Source: JAWLHU01 sp049324875
Lineage (GTDB): Bacteria; Bacillota; Sulfobacillia; Symbiobacteriales; Symbiobacteriaceae
NCBI GenBank assembly: GCA_049324875.1
Contig: JBMONC010000028.1
Location: 1-64,000 of the forward strand
Length of the DNA: 64,000 bases
Direction: 5' to 3'
The translations under genes were made by a program, and so were the position numbers. The first letter of the stretch is position 1. Each line of letters opens with the position of its first letter. Below are positions 18,427 through 26,790 of this stretch, one piece after another. The notes beneath the pieces were generated by a model. It saw only the letters and a program-made list of their open reading frames with translations, ran no database searches and was not told the DNA's origin.

Positions 18427-18455
18427 GGGGAGCGGCTGGCCTGCAGTCGCTCCCC
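18427..18455. terminator. Bidirectional terminator hairpin
   Basis: GGGGAGCG and CGCTCCCC form an 8-bp stem between the TPR-like gene and the convergent universal stress gene. Confidence 0.6.
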
Positions 18456-18475
18456 GCTTCGTCGCTTCTTCCGCA

Positions 18476-18916
18476 TCACGGCACGATCAGGATCGGGCTG
18501 GGCGTACCATGGAGTACCGCCTGGCTGACGCTGCCCAGGAAGAGCTCCTTGAGGGGGGAGAGCCCCCTCCGGCCCATCACCAGCAGGTCGTATCTTCCCT
18601 GGCGAGCCTCGCTCAGGATCGCCTCGCCGGGCGCTCCCACCACATAGCTCCGATGGATCCGCTCCGGAGGCAGGTCCAGGGCCTCCGCCGTGGTCTCCAG
18701 CACCTGCTCCACCCGCTCGTGGAGGTACTCGTCCAGCTTCATGGGCAGGGTGAGGGGCGCACCGGCGGCCGCCGCCGGGTTCAGCACCTCGGGAAGCGGC
18801 ACCACATGGAGGATGGTCACATGGATCTCGGGATCCTTCCGGGCCAGTTCCCCCAGGACGCGCGCCGCCCGGAGGCTGTGTTCCGAGGCGTCGGTGGCGA
18901 GCAGCACCTTCTTCAT
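18476..18916 (-). CDS. Universal stress protein (UspA family)
   Basis: A 146-residue Rossmann-like protein. It starts KKVLLATDASEHS (strand 1 and the ATP-site aspartate) and ends with the ATP-binding signature GRRGLSPLKELFLGS followed by SPILIV. It therefore probably binds ATP. The ATG at 18916 is chosen because AAGGAGG lies 8 bases upstream; a longer frame to 18976 lacks such a site. Role in stress survival is inferred from the family. Confidence 0.92.
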   Translation of the reverse strand: MKKVLLATDASEHSLRAARVLGELARKDPEIHVTILHVVPLPEVLNPAAAAGAPLTLPMKLDEYLHERVEQVLETTAEALDLPPERIHRSYVVGAPGEAILSEARQGRYDLLVMGRRGLSPLKELFLGSVSQAVLHGTPSPILIVP

Positions 18917-19037
18917 GGTGGGCGCCTCCTTCCGAATGCAGGTGGTACCGGCTGACTCGCGGCCAACTTCATCCACCGATTCTCTACGGGATTGCTCCCC
19001 GAAACTCCTGCGGGCTGATCGAGGTCGGGCTTCTCAC

Positions 19038-19065
19038 TTTACAGCCGTGCGGGGTCTGGTAGAAT
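19038..19065 (+). promoter_or_regulatory. Promoter candidate
   Basis: TTTACA and TAGAAT are spaced by 16 bases. The expected transcription start (about 19072) falls just before the GGAGG site of the next gene, which fits a short leader and rules out the ATG at 19064 that lies inside the -10 hexamer. Confidence 0.55.
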
Positions 19066-19084
19066 GGGGGAATGGAGGCGATTC

Positions 19085-19717
19085 TTGTTGCGGCCTGAGT
19101 TGGAACAGAGCCTGTTTGTGGAGTTCGAGGAGCTCTTCGCACTGCGGGAGCGCCTCCGCTCCGTAGCAGACCAGCTGCGGGCTCACCTGCTGGCAGCGGG
19201 CCTGCGGGAGCGGCTCGAACCGGAGATCTTTGACCAGGAGCTGGAGTTCCGCGGAACCGAGGGCTCCAATCTGCTGATCCGCCTGGACAGCTACCGGCTG
19301 GAGATCACGGGCGCCCGGCCCGAGATAGCGATCCACGCCCTGGCCGCTATCATCCTGGCGGAGGCGGAGGTCTTCCGGCTGACCAGCGTGGAGCTGGGGC
19401 TCTCCGCCGTCTTCAAGGCGGACCAGAACCACCCCCTCAACCTGGCGGCGCAGGCCTTCACCCCGGTGGAGGAGCCGGGGGAGGAGCCGATGCTGGACCG
19501 GCGCTTCGCCATGACATGGGACTGGGGGACCGCCACCACCGGCTTCTCCTTCCATGCCGCCGACACGGAGGGCAGGGAGCTCTTCCTCAGCTTTAAGGCC
19601 CGCGAGGGCTACATGACCCTTCCCGAGTTGCAGAGCGGCGCCTGGGTGGGGGAGCAGACCCGGCGGTTTGAGCAGCTGGTCCGCCGGTTCCTGGCCCAGC
19701 TGGGGTGGAAAAGCTGA
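19085..19717 (+). CDS. Hypothetical protein upstream of the PASTA transpeptidase
   Basis: An unrecognised 210-residue cytosolic protein. The N-terminal half is helical (EQSLFVEFEELFALRERLRS); the remainder mixes strands and helices (FRLTSVELGLSAVFKAD; RRFAMTWDWGTATTGFSF) and ends in a helix (RRFEQLVRRFLAQLGW). The TTG at 19085 is preferred: GGAGG is 6 bases upstream, and the in-frame ATG at 19064 sits in a promoter -10. It ends 17 bases before the PBP gene and is probably co-transcribed, so a link to envelope growth is possible. Confidence 0.65.
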   Translation: MLRPELEQSLFVEFEELFALRERLRSVADQLRAHLLAAGLRERLEPEIFDQELEFRGTEGSNLLIRLDSYRLEITGARPEIAIHALAAIILAEAEVFRLTSVELGLSAVFKADQNHPLNLAAQAFTPVEEPGEEPMLDRRFAMTWDWGTATTGFSFHAADTEGRELFLSFKAREGYMTLPELQSGAWVGEQTRRFEQLVRRFLAQLGWKS

Positions 19718-19734
19718 CGCGGGGGTGTTGAGCG

Positions 19735-21867
19735 ATGCGGCGTCGGGCCATGGTTCTCCGAATCCTGGTCGCTGTGGGGTTGTGCGTACTGGTCGGCCGT
19801 CTGGCCTGGTTTCAGGTGGTGAAGGCCGACGAGGTGGTCGCCCGGGAGGAGTTCTACCGCCTCCAGCAGGAGTCGATCACCCCGGTGCGCGGCGCCCTGA
19901 AGGACCGGGAGGGACGCTACCTGGCCGTTTCCATCCCGGTGCGGAACGTGATCGCTTCGCCCTACCACATGGAGCCGAAGAACTTCGCCAGGGTGGCTGC
20001 GGAACTGGCCCGACACCTGCCGATGAAGGCGGAGGAGATCGAGCGGCTCTTCCAGGGGAAGCCGAAGTCCCAGTTCGTGCCGATTGCGAAGGGGGTCGAC
20101 CTGCAGACCGCCGGGAAGATCCAGGAGAAGAAGCTGCCGGGCATCTCGGTCCTGCCGGCCACCCAGCGCACCTACCCCCAGGGGGCCACGGCCAACCAGC
20201 TGATCGGCTGGCTGAACTTCGAGGGCCGGGGTGACTACGGGCTGGAACACTACTACGACAAGGAGCTCCGCGGCAAGGAGGGCTTTGTCAGGGCCGAGCT
20301 GACCTACGGCGGAACCCCCATCGAGGGGACGGTGAAGAGCCAGCTGCCGCCCGAGCCGGGGCTTGACCTGACGCTGACCATCGACGCCTACCTGCAGCAG
20401 ACCTTTGAAGCGGCCCTGGACCGGGTGATCAAGGAGCAGGAGGCGACGCGCGCCCTGGCTATCGCCATGGATGTGAAGACCGGCGAGATCCTGGCCATGG
20501 CGATGCGCCCGGGTGCGGACCTGGGTGACCGGAGCCAGTGGGTCCTGCCCAACAACAAGCTGGACGAGAGCCGGCTCTTCAACTGGGCGATCACCCCCCT
20601 GCCCCCGGGCTCCATCTTCAAGACCATCACCACCTCCATCGCCCTGGAGGAGCGGCTGATCGACCTGAACACCCTGATCGAGGACTCGGGCAAGCTGGTG
20701 ATCGACGGCTGGGTGGTGACCAACTGGGACCAGTTCATCCCCGTGCAGCCCAAGCCGATGACGATCGCCGAGCTGCTCCAGAACTCCAGCAACATCGGCC
20801 TGATCAAGGTGGGGCAGCGGATCCCCAACGAGACCTTTGTGCGCTACCTGCAGAGCTTCGGGTTCATGGCCCCCACCGGGGTCGACCTGCCGGGGGAGTT
20901 GGGCTCCGTGGGCCTGGAGGGGTTTGAGGAGAAGCGGCCCGTCGACTGGGCCAACATGTACATCGGCCAGCACCTGGAGGTGACGCCGCTGCAGATGGTC
21001 CGGGCGGTGGCGGCGATCGCCAACGGGGGCCATCTGGTGCAGCCCCACCTGGTCAAGGAGATGCGGGACCCGGAGGGCACGCTGGTCTGGAAGGCGCCCA
21101 CCAGGTCGCTCACCCAGGTGATCAGCGCCCAGACCGCACAGGAGGTCCGGGAGCTGTTGGTCAGTGTGGTCGAGAAGGGGACCGGCCGGGCGGCGCTGGT
21201 CGACGGCTACACCGTGGGCGGGAAGACCGGCACGGCGCAGAAGTATGAAAAGGGCAAGGAAAAGGCGCGCGGCCTGGCAGACTTCATCGGCTTTGCCCCC
21301 GCCTCCGACCCCCGGGTGGTGCTGATGATCCTGGTGGACGAGCCCAAGCCGCCGGGCTACGGCGGGCAGATCGCCGCCCCGCTCTTCCGGGAGCTGATGC
21401 CCCATGTGATGCGCTCCCTGGCCATCCCGCCGGACAAGCCGGCCGACCCGGCCAAGGCCGGCCCGCCCCAGCCGGCGCCCGCCGGTGCCCAGGCCCTGGT
21501 TCCCGATGTCCGCTTCCTGCCCCTGGCCTGGGCCGAGCAGAAGCTGAAGGATGCCGGCTTCGCCGTCAAGGCCGCGGGCGACGGCCCCGTGGTCGCCGAG
21601 CAGTCGGTCAAGCCGGGCGCCTCGGTGAAGGTCGGCAGCACGGTGGAGCTGAAGCTGGCCCCCCCGCCGGCGGGGAAGGTGCAGGTGCCCGACCTCCGGG
21701 GGCTGACCCTGAGCGAGGCCAGCCGCCTGGCCACAGAGCTGGGTCTGACGCTGAAGCAGGCGGACGGCTCGGGCTTCGTGGTGGAGCAGAGCGCTCCCCC
21801 CGGCACCGCCCTGGACCCGGCGGCGGTGGTGACGGTCCGGCTCTCCACGACCCGTCCGAACCCTTGA
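19735..21867 (+). CDS. Class B penicillin-binding protein with two PASTA domains
   Basis: A 710-residue septal/sporulation-type transpeptidase (PBP2x/SpoVD class). One N-terminal membrane anchor (MVLRILVAVGLCVLVGRLAWF) is followed by a dimerisation region. The transpeptidase domain has SIFK (nucleophile S293), SSN (351-353) and KTGT (from K497). Two PASTA modules begin near VPDVRFLPLAWAEQKL and VPDLRGLTLSEASRL, with an Ala/Pro linker before them. It acts outside the membrane, cross-linking peptidoglycan. No division cluster surrounds it, so a division versus sporulation role is open. Its stop codon lies inside the next promoter. Confidence 0.92.
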   Translation: MRRRAMVLRILVAVGLCVLVGRLAWFQVVKADEVVAREEFYRLQQESITPVRGALKDREGRYLAVSIPVRNVIASPYHMEPKNFARVAAELARHLPMKAEEIERLFQGKPKSQFVPIAKGVDLQTAGKIQEKKLPGISVLPATQRTYPQGATANQLIGWLNFEGRGDYGLEHYYDKELRGKEGFVRAELTYGGTPIEGTVKSQLPPEPGLDLTLTIDAYLQQTFEAALDRVIKEQEATRALAIAMDVKTGEILAMAMRPGADLGDRSQWVLPNNKLDESRLFNWAITPLPPGSIFKTITTSIALEERLIDLNTLIEDSGKLVIDGWVVTNWDQFIPVQPKPMTIAELLQNSSNIGLIKVGQRIPNETFVRYLQSFGFMAPTGVDLPGELGSVGLEGFEEKRPVDWANMYIGQHLEVTPLQMVRAVAAIANGGHLVQPHLVKEMRDPEGTLVWKAPTRSLTQVISAQTAQEVRELLVSVVEKGTGRAALVDGYTVGGKTGTAQKYEKGKEKARGLADFIGFAPASDPRVVLMILVDEPKPPGYGGQIAAPLFRELMPHVMRSLAIPPDKPADPAKAGPPQPAPAGAQALVPDVRFLPLAWAEQKLKDAGFAVKAAGDGPVVAEQSVKPGASVKVGSTVELKLAPPPAGKVQVPDLRGLTLSEASRLATELGLTLKQADGSGFVVEQSAPPGTALDPAAVVTVRLSTTRPNP

Positions 21868-21892
21868 CACCCCGCGTTCCCTGGGATACACT
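21864..21892 (+). promoter_or_regulatory. Strong vegetative promoter of rrf2-iscS-mnmA
   Basis: A perfect TTGACA (21864-21869), 17-base spacer and TACACT (21887-21892). The -35 hexamer contains the stop codon of the PBP gene. This makes the iron-sulfur/thiolation genes an independent transcription unit. Confidence 0.8.
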
Positions 21893-21902
21893 GGAGCCAG
21901 CG

Positions 21903-21929
21903 AAATGCCGATAGAATTACTCGGGATTT
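21903..21929 (+). promoter_or_regulatory. Palindromic operator candidate for the Rrf2 regulator
   Basis: AAATGCCGA and TCGGGATTT are inverted copies (8 of 9 positions) separated by 9 bases. The palindrome covers the region from just after the predicted transcription start to 13 bases before the ATG of the Rrf2 gene. This is where an autorepressor would bind, and the TCGGGAT core resembles IscR-type half sites as I recall them. Confidence 0.55.
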
Positions 21930-21942
21930 GGGGGGCTCGCCG

Positions 21943-22383
21943 ATGAAGCTATCGACCAAAGGGAAGTATGGGGTCAAGGCGCTCTTCGAGCTGGCGATGC
22001 ACGAGGGTGCCGGCCCGCTCTCACTCAAGGCGATTGCCGACAGGCAGGGGCTGTCGGAGCACTACCTGGAGCAGCTGGCTGCGCCCCTGCGGAAGTCAGG
22101 CCTGATCACCAGCGTGCGGGGGGCCCAGGGAGGCTATGTGCTCTCCCGCCCGGCCCATCAGATCACGGTTGGCGACGTCATCCGGGTGCTGGAGGGGCCT
22201 GTGGGCTTCACCGACTGTGCGACGGAGGGTGAGCCCGATCCGGCCTGTGCCTCCACCTGTCCGGTGCACGGCGTCTGGGAAAAGGTGACCCAGCAGATCG
22301 TGGCCGTGATCGACGGCATCACCCTGCAGGACCTTGTGGACCAGGCCCGTGCGGAACAGCAGAACCTGATGTACCATATCTGA
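21943..22383 (+). CDS. Rrf2-family regulator, IscR-like with three cysteines
   Basis: A 146-residue winged-helix repressor: MKLSTKGKYGVKAL, EHYLEQLAAPLRKSGLI as recognition region, and SVRGAQGGYVLSRP as the wing. Unlike the cysteine-metabolism regulator CymR it has three cysteines (C92, C102, C106), the arrangement expected of an iron-sulfur sensor such as IscR, though spacing differs from the C-X5-C-X5-C of E. coli. It precedes iscS and mnmA, so it probably matches cysteine desulfurase supply to cluster demand. Start ATG follows TTGGGGGGC. Confidence 0.9.
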   Translation: MKLSTKGKYGVKALFELAMHEGAGPLSLKAIADRQGLSEHYLEQLAAPLRKSGLITSVRGAQGGYVLSRPAHQITVGDVIRVLEGPVGFTDCATEGEPDPACASTCPVHGVWEKVTQQIVAVIDGITLQDLVDQARAEQQNLMYHI

Positions 22384-22389
22384 CAGACC

Positions 22390-22413
22390 GGTGCGGCGTG
22401 CCCACGCCGCACC
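22390..22413 (+). other. Strong intercistronic hairpin, rrf2-iscS
   Basis: GGTGCGGCGTG pairs perfectly with CACGCCGCACC over an almost absent loop, 7 bases after the rrf2 stop. There is no T-tract. It may stabilise the upstream message or partially attenuate read-through into iscS. Confidence 0.5.
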
Positions 22414-22450
22414 GCTGATGCCCCTGATGCTGCAGAGGATGTGATCCTTC

Positions 22451-23629
22451 GTGCGCAAGGTGTACTGTGATCATGCCGCGACCACCCGGTGCCACCCGGA
22501 GGTCGCCAAGTTGATGTACGAGTACCTGGTGAACGACTTCGGCAACCCCTCCTCGGTGCACGGGTTTGGTCGGCGCGCCCGCAAGGGGGTGGAGGAGGCC
22601 CGCCAGCAGGTGGCCGATCTGATCGGCTGCCGGCCCGGTGAGCTCTTCTTCACCAGCGGTGGGACCGAGGCGGACAACTGGGCGCTCCGGGGCTCGCTCT
22701 ACGCCAACCGGGCCAAGGGGAATCACCTGATCCTGACGCCCTACGAGCATCATGCCGTGCTGGACATGGCGGAGGCGCTGGCCCGGGAGGGGTTCGAGGT
22801 GACGCTGCTCGACCTGGAGCCGGAGACCGGCCTGGTGAGCAGGGAGGCGCTGCTGAAGGCGATGCGGCCTGAGACGGTGCTGATCTCCATCATGATGGTC
22901 AACAACGAGATCGGTACGATCCAGGATATCGCCGGCCTCTGCGCAGCCGCCAAGGAGCGGGACCCGAAGGTGATCTTCCACACCGATGCCGTCCAGGCGG
23001 CGGGGTACATCCCCCTGGATGTGAAGCAGCTCGGGGTGGACCTGATGACCATCTCCAGCCACAAGATCTACGGTCCCAAGGGTGTCGGGGCGCTGTACGT
23101 CAAGAAGGGCTTCCGCTTCGGCTCGGTCCAGGTGGGCGGCGGGCAGGAGCGGAAGATGCGGGCCGGCACCGAGAACGTGCCGGGCATCATCGGCTTCGGC
23201 AAGGCGGCCGAACTGGCCCGGGCGGAGATGGAGCGCCGGGTGCAGCACGCCCGCGCCATGCGGGACCTCTTCCTGCGGGGCGTCCTCTCGATCGAGGGGG
23301 TCCGGCTGAATGGCATCGACCCCTTTAAGCACCCCGAGCAGCGCCATCCCGGCAACGCCAACATCTCGGTGGAGCGCATCGAGGGCGAGGCGATGCTGCT
23401 GAGGCTCGACATGGCCGGCATCGCAGCCTCCTCCGGCTCCGCCTGCACCTCCGGTTCCCTGGAGCCCAGCCATGTGCTGATGGCGGTCGGCTGCAGCCGC
23501 GAGGTCGCCCAGTCCTCCCTCCGGTTCTCCTTCGGCGAGGAGAACACGCCGGAGGATATCGAGTACGTGGTGGCCGAGTTCCGCAAGAGCGTCGAGTTTC
23601 TGCGCAAACTAGCGCCGACGGGCCGGTAG
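22451..23629 (+). CDS. iscS: Cysteine desulfurase (IscS/NifS family)
   Basis: PLP enzyme that takes sulfur from cysteine as an enzyme persulfide, for Fe-S clusters and tRNA thiolation. The start VYCDHAATT matches the family's Y(L/F)D(N/H)AATT. The PLP lysine is K205 in SSHKIYGPKG. The persulfide cysteine is C332 in SSGSACTSGS on the long mobile loop typical of group I enzymes. The 392-residue length is normal. The GTG start follows GGATGTGATCC. Its position between an IscR-like gene and mnmA indicates that it feeds MnmA. Confidence 0.94.
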   Translation: MRKVYCDHAATTRCHPEVAKLMYEYLVNDFGNPSSVHGFGRRARKGVEEARQQVADLIGCRPGELFFTSGGTEADNWALRGSLYANRAKGNHLILTPYEHHAVLDMAEALAREGFEVTLLDLEPETGLVSREALLKAMRPETVLISIMMVNNEIGTIQDIAGLCAAAKERDPKVIFHTDAVQAAGYIPLDVKQLGVDLMTISSHKIYGPKGVGALYVKKGFRFGSVQVGGGQERKMRAGTENVPGIIGFGKAAELARAEMERRVQHARAMRDLFLRGVLSIEGVRLNGIDPFKHPEQRHPGNANISVERIEGEAMLLRLDMAGIAASSGSACTSGSLEPSHVLMAVGCSREVAQSSLRFSFGEENTPEDIEYVVAEFRKSVEFLRKLAPTGR

Positions 23630-23636
23630 GGGTCGT

Positions 23637-23834
23637 GGTGCTGGTGCGAAGCACCGCACCATCAATGCCGTGGGAGTGTTCATCTATCCTCATGGGGAGT
23701 ACTGACGCCGAGGTCAGCCGAAGAAGGTGAAAAGGGAACACCCTGGTGCGGTGCTTACGCACCAGCACCTGTGATCAAGTGGACTTAAACCACATTATTA
23801 TTTATTCCATGTATTTATCCGTGTAATCCGTGGC
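23637..23834. repeat. Nested inverted-repeat element, copy 1
   Basis: Arms at 23637-23661 and 23744-23769 are inverted copies differing by one inserted base, enclosing 82 bases. Each arm contains GGTGCGAAGCACCGCACCA or its complement (the right arm with one extra base), itself able to fold. To the right, an A/T-rich run ends in ATCCGTGTAATCCGTGGC (23817-23834), the outer module seen in the other copies. There is no coding frame. The left outer module is absent, so this copy is truncated or insertion was asymmetric. It separates iscS from mnmA. Confidence 0.8.
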
Positions 23835-23859
23835 AAAGTTAACGACCGGGGTGCTAAGC

Positions 23860-24765
23860 ATGACCAAGCGTGTCTTAATGGCGATGTCCGGGGGGGTGGA
23901 CTCCTCGGTGGCGGCGGCCCTGCTGGTGGAGCAGGGCTACGAGGTCATCGGGGTGACGATGAACACCTGGACCGATGACATCCCTGAGGAGATCCAGATG
24001 AATCAGCACTCCGGGTGCTGCTCGTTGGCTGCCGTGGAGGATGCCCGTGCCGTGGCCAACCGGCTGGGGATTCCCTTCTACGTGATGAACTTCCAGGGGC
24101 ACTTCGCCGGCACCGTCATCGACTACTTCGTCTCGGAGTACGTGAAGGGGCGGACGCCCAACCCGTGCATTGCCTGCAACCGGTATGTCAAGTTCTCGGC
24201 CTTCCTGGAGAAGGCCCGCCAGCTGGAGTGCGACTACGTGGCGACAGGCCACTACGCCGTCATCAGCCGCGATGACCGCTATCCGGGGCGCTGGCTGCTG
24301 GGCAAGTCGGCTGACGCCCGCAAGGACCAGACCTATGTGCTCCACAACCTGACCCAGGATGCACTGGCCCACACCCTCTTCCCGGTCGGCGATATGGAGA
24401 AGCCGGAGGTGCGCCGGCTGGCCGCCCGTTATGGGCTGATCACCGCCGAGAAGCCCGACTCCCAGGAGATCTGCTTCGTCTACGACAACGACTACGGCCG
24501 GTTCCTCCAGGAGCGGGTCCCCGAGGCGATCATCCCCGGACCGATTCTGAACACCCGGGGTGACGTGATCGGGGAGCACAAGGGTCTGCCGCTCTACACC
24601 GTGGGGCAGCGCAAGGGGCTCGGCCTCACCACCAGCCGGCCGGTCTATGTGACGGCGCTGGACCCGGAGCGGAACGCCGTGATCGTGGGGGAGGATACCG
24701 AGACCTACCAGCCCGCCCTTCTCGCCTCGGACATGAACTGGATCGCCCTCACCGACCTGACGGGG
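23860..24765 (+). CDS. mnmA: tRNA-uridine 2-sulfurtransferase MnmA (3' end in gap)
   Basis: Adenylates and thiolates U34 of tRNA Lys, Glu and Gln using sulfur relayed from IscS. The PP-loop is MSGGVDSSVAA at residues 8-18. Catalytic cysteines are C103 in TPNPCIACN and C205 in QEICFV. The frame enters the 100-N gap after 302 residues; family members have about 360, so roughly 60 C-terminal residues (the beta-barrel) are hidden. The ATG at 23860 is chosen over 23830 because the protein then begins TKRVLMAMSGG as in relatives. Confidence 0.93.
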
Positions 24766-24865
24766 NNNNNNNNNNNNNNNNNNNNNNNNNNNNNNNNNNN
24801 NNNNNNNNNNNNNNNNNNNNNNNNNNNNNNNNNNNNNNNNNNNNNNNNNNNNNNNNNNNNNNNNN
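24766..24865. other. Assembly gap (100 N)
   Basis: Exactly 100 N, the conventional size for a gap of unknown length. It hides the 3' ends of the convergent mnmA and DUF4097-like genes. A hairpin terminator or a repeat copy between them is likely. Confidence 0.95.
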
Positions 24866-25727
24866 CGGTGATGGTGACCGAGCCGCTGGTGGCGCTTGCT
24901 TCCACATCACCATCCACCTCTTCCATCCGGATGCTGCCGCTGCTGCTCAGGGCGCTCACCGGGCCCCGGATCTCCCGGGCGCTGATGGAGCCGGAGCTTG
25001 CCCGCAGATCGACCCTTCCCACAACCTCTTCCACTTGGATGGAACCGGAGCTGCTGGATAGGGTCAGGTCGGCCCCCCAGCCGGCGACCTCGATCGCACC
25101 CGAGGAGGTGCTGATGGTCAGCCTGGCTGCCTTCGGAGCGACCACGCGAATCGCGAGGGGGCTCACCCCGGAGCCGGTGGGCAGTTCCATCCCGACGGTG
25201 GTGGTGGGACCGGTCTCGATCCGCAGCCTCGCCTCCCGGGCCCTCGCTTCGGCCTCCGCCCGGTTCAGCCCCGTCGCCCGGACCACAAACTCGAGGTGAA
25301 GCCTGTCGCCCGGCTCCACGGTCACCGCGGCCGAGCCGCCGCTGATGATCAGGTGGGTGAGGCCGGTCACCTCGGGCTCGTAGGTGGTCACCACATCGTC
25401 CGAGGCGAAGGGCCCGTGGAAGATGGAGACCCTGGGTCCGCCCCACCCGGTTCGGACGGTGCGGACCGTCCGCCAGGCAGCACTGAAGGAGCCCACCAGG
25501 ATCGCCCCGATGATCAGCAGGGCAATGGCACCTCCATCCACCTGCGCCGGCTGACCGGGGCGGCTGGAGGCCGCGATCCACTCCACCCCGAGCATGATCA
25601 GCAGGGCGGGCCAGAGTCGGAACAGGGTCCAGCTGACCGAGCTGCCCATGATGTTGTCATAGACGAGTACGAGCCCGACCACGATCAACGTGATCGCCAG
25701 GGTCAGACGCCCCACGCGGTACTTCAT
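24866..25727 (-). CDS. LiaF/DUF4097-like membrane protein (3' end in gap)
   Basis: At least 287 residues. The N-terminus has three hydrophobic segments (LTLAITLIVVGLVLVY, LFRLWPALLIMLGVEWI, AIALLIIGAILVGSF), the LiaF-type transmembrane unit. After a linker comes a right-handed beta-helix of DUF4097 type, visible as repeated SSGSI/SSGAI turns (STSSGAIEVAGW, SSSSGSIQVEEV, ASSGSISAREI, SSSGSIRMEEV). Such proteins are often tied to envelope-stress systems, but none is adjacent. The C-terminus is lost in the gap. Confidence 0.8.
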
Positions 25728-25886
25728 GGATGCTGTGCCTCCTCACGGAACCTGTCGTCTTGTTAGACGACGGCGACGGGCGAAAATCCTTCATCCTGCC
25801 ATCGGGAAGTTTTAACCGGACCGCCGCGGGGTAGACTGCCATTGATGACAGGCTGATCCGCAGCCGCGAGTGAGGGACGATGTACG

Positions 25887-26369
25887 GTGCCGAGAAGCAG
25901 CGATCTGATCGGCCTGCCCGTGCTGGCAGGCCCCCGTCTGAAGCGAATCGGGCGGGTGCAGGAGGTCCTGATCAGCCGGGACGGCTCCCGTCTCTGCGGG
26001 CTGGTCCTGGAGAGCGGGGGGATCCTGCACCCCCGGCGGGTGCTTGACTTCTCGGCCATCCGGGCGCTGGGGGCCACCCATCTGCTGGCCGAGGAGATCT
26101 ACCTCGACGATGAGCGCGGTACCTGCTGCGGCGAGTCGCTGCACGGCCTGCCGGTGCTCGATGGCGCCGGCGAGGAGCTGGGGATGATGGATGACATCCA
26201 CTTCGAACCAACCACGGGACGCATCCTGGCCCTTCAGCTCTCGCGCGGCTTTGTGGACGACCTCCTGAGCGGCAAGGGAGTGGTACCGATCAGCGGACCC
26301 GTGACCACGGGCGAGGCGGCCATCCTCCTGGGTCCCGCGGGAGATCTGGATGGGGGGTTGCAGGGGTGA
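25887..26369 (+). CDS. PRC-barrel domain protein
   Basis: A 160-residue protein with two PRC-barrel-like halves: residues 7-~75 (LIGLPVLAGPRLKRIGRVQEV) and ~85-150 (LHGLPVLDGAGEELGMMDDI). PRC barrels occur in RimM, photosynthetic reaction centre subunit H and YlmC/sporulation proteins; this pair is of the Firmicute YlmC-like kind with unknown role. The GTG start is used. Its stop overlaps the start of the next gene (GTGA), indicating translational coupling. Confidence 0.82.
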   Translation: MPRSSDLIGLPVLAGPRLKRIGRVQEVLISRDGSRLCGLVLESGGILHPRRVLDFSAIRALGATHLLAEEIYLDDERGTCCGESLHGLPVLDGAGEELGMMDDIHFEPTTGRILALQLSRGFVDDLLSGKGVVPISGPVTTGEAAILLGPAGDLDGGLQG

Positions 26370-26569
26370 GGTGTCCCAATTGTGACGGTCGGAGTATCGG
26401 CCGCGTCGGATCAGAGCAATACTACTGCTGGGACTGCTGCATCGAGTTTAACACGGGCCGCGGATCCGTGCGCATCTTCCACCTGGATGCCGATGGCGAA
26501 CTGATCGCCGCGGCGGTCCACCAGCGTGAGGAGGACACTGTGGGGATCCCGGTCACGCAACGTCGGTGA
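26366..26569 (+). CDS. Small zinc-ribbon protein
   Basis: A 67-residue protein with CPNC at 3-6 and CWDCC near 22-26, a classic four-cysteine zinc ribbon, followed by a strand-rich tail. The GTG start overlaps the previous stop by 4 bases. No wider family was recognised. Co-translation with a PRC-barrel protein and proximity to a YtxH-like and an AI-2E-type gene suggest one operon of envelope-related or sporulation-related genes. Confidence 0.75.
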   Translation: MRCPNCDGRSIGRVGSEQYYCWDCCIEFNTGRGSVRIFHLDADGELIAAAVHQREEDTVGIPVTQRR

Positions 26570-26583
26570 GGGGGTTGACCAGC

Positions 26584-26787
26584 ATGCGGAACGAGAACAA
26601 CGGGTTCGTAACCGGAATGGTGGCAGGGGCAGCCTTGGGCGCCCTGATGGTGATGGCCCTGACCCCGCAGGCCCGCCGCCCGGTCATGGAGGGCATGAAC
26701 CGGATGATGGAGAACCGGATGATGCGGCGGATGGTGCGCAGGGGCGGCGACATGATGGAGGCGATGGTGCCGGGTGACGCTGAGTAG
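26584..26787 (+). CDS. YtxH-like small membrane protein
   Basis: A 67-residue protein with a single glycine/alanine-rich membrane helix (FVTGMVAGAALGALMVMAL) and a methionine/arginine-rich tail (MMENRMMRRMVRRGGDMM). The shape matches YtxH-like general-stress proteins. The ATG at 26584 follows GAGGGGG; a GTG six codons earlier is possible. The next gene starts 3 bases after the stop. Confidence 0.7.
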   Translation: MRNENNGFVTGMVAGAALGALMVMALTPQARRPVMEGMNRMMENRMMRRMVRRGGDMMEAMVPGDAE

Positions 26788-26790
26788 GCC

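Noticed and set aside
23830..25299. A forward frame running from mnmA through the N gap to 25299
   Set aside because: It joins mnmA to the antisense of the DUF4097-like gene through unknown bases. MnmA family length and the convergent gene show that both end inside the gap.
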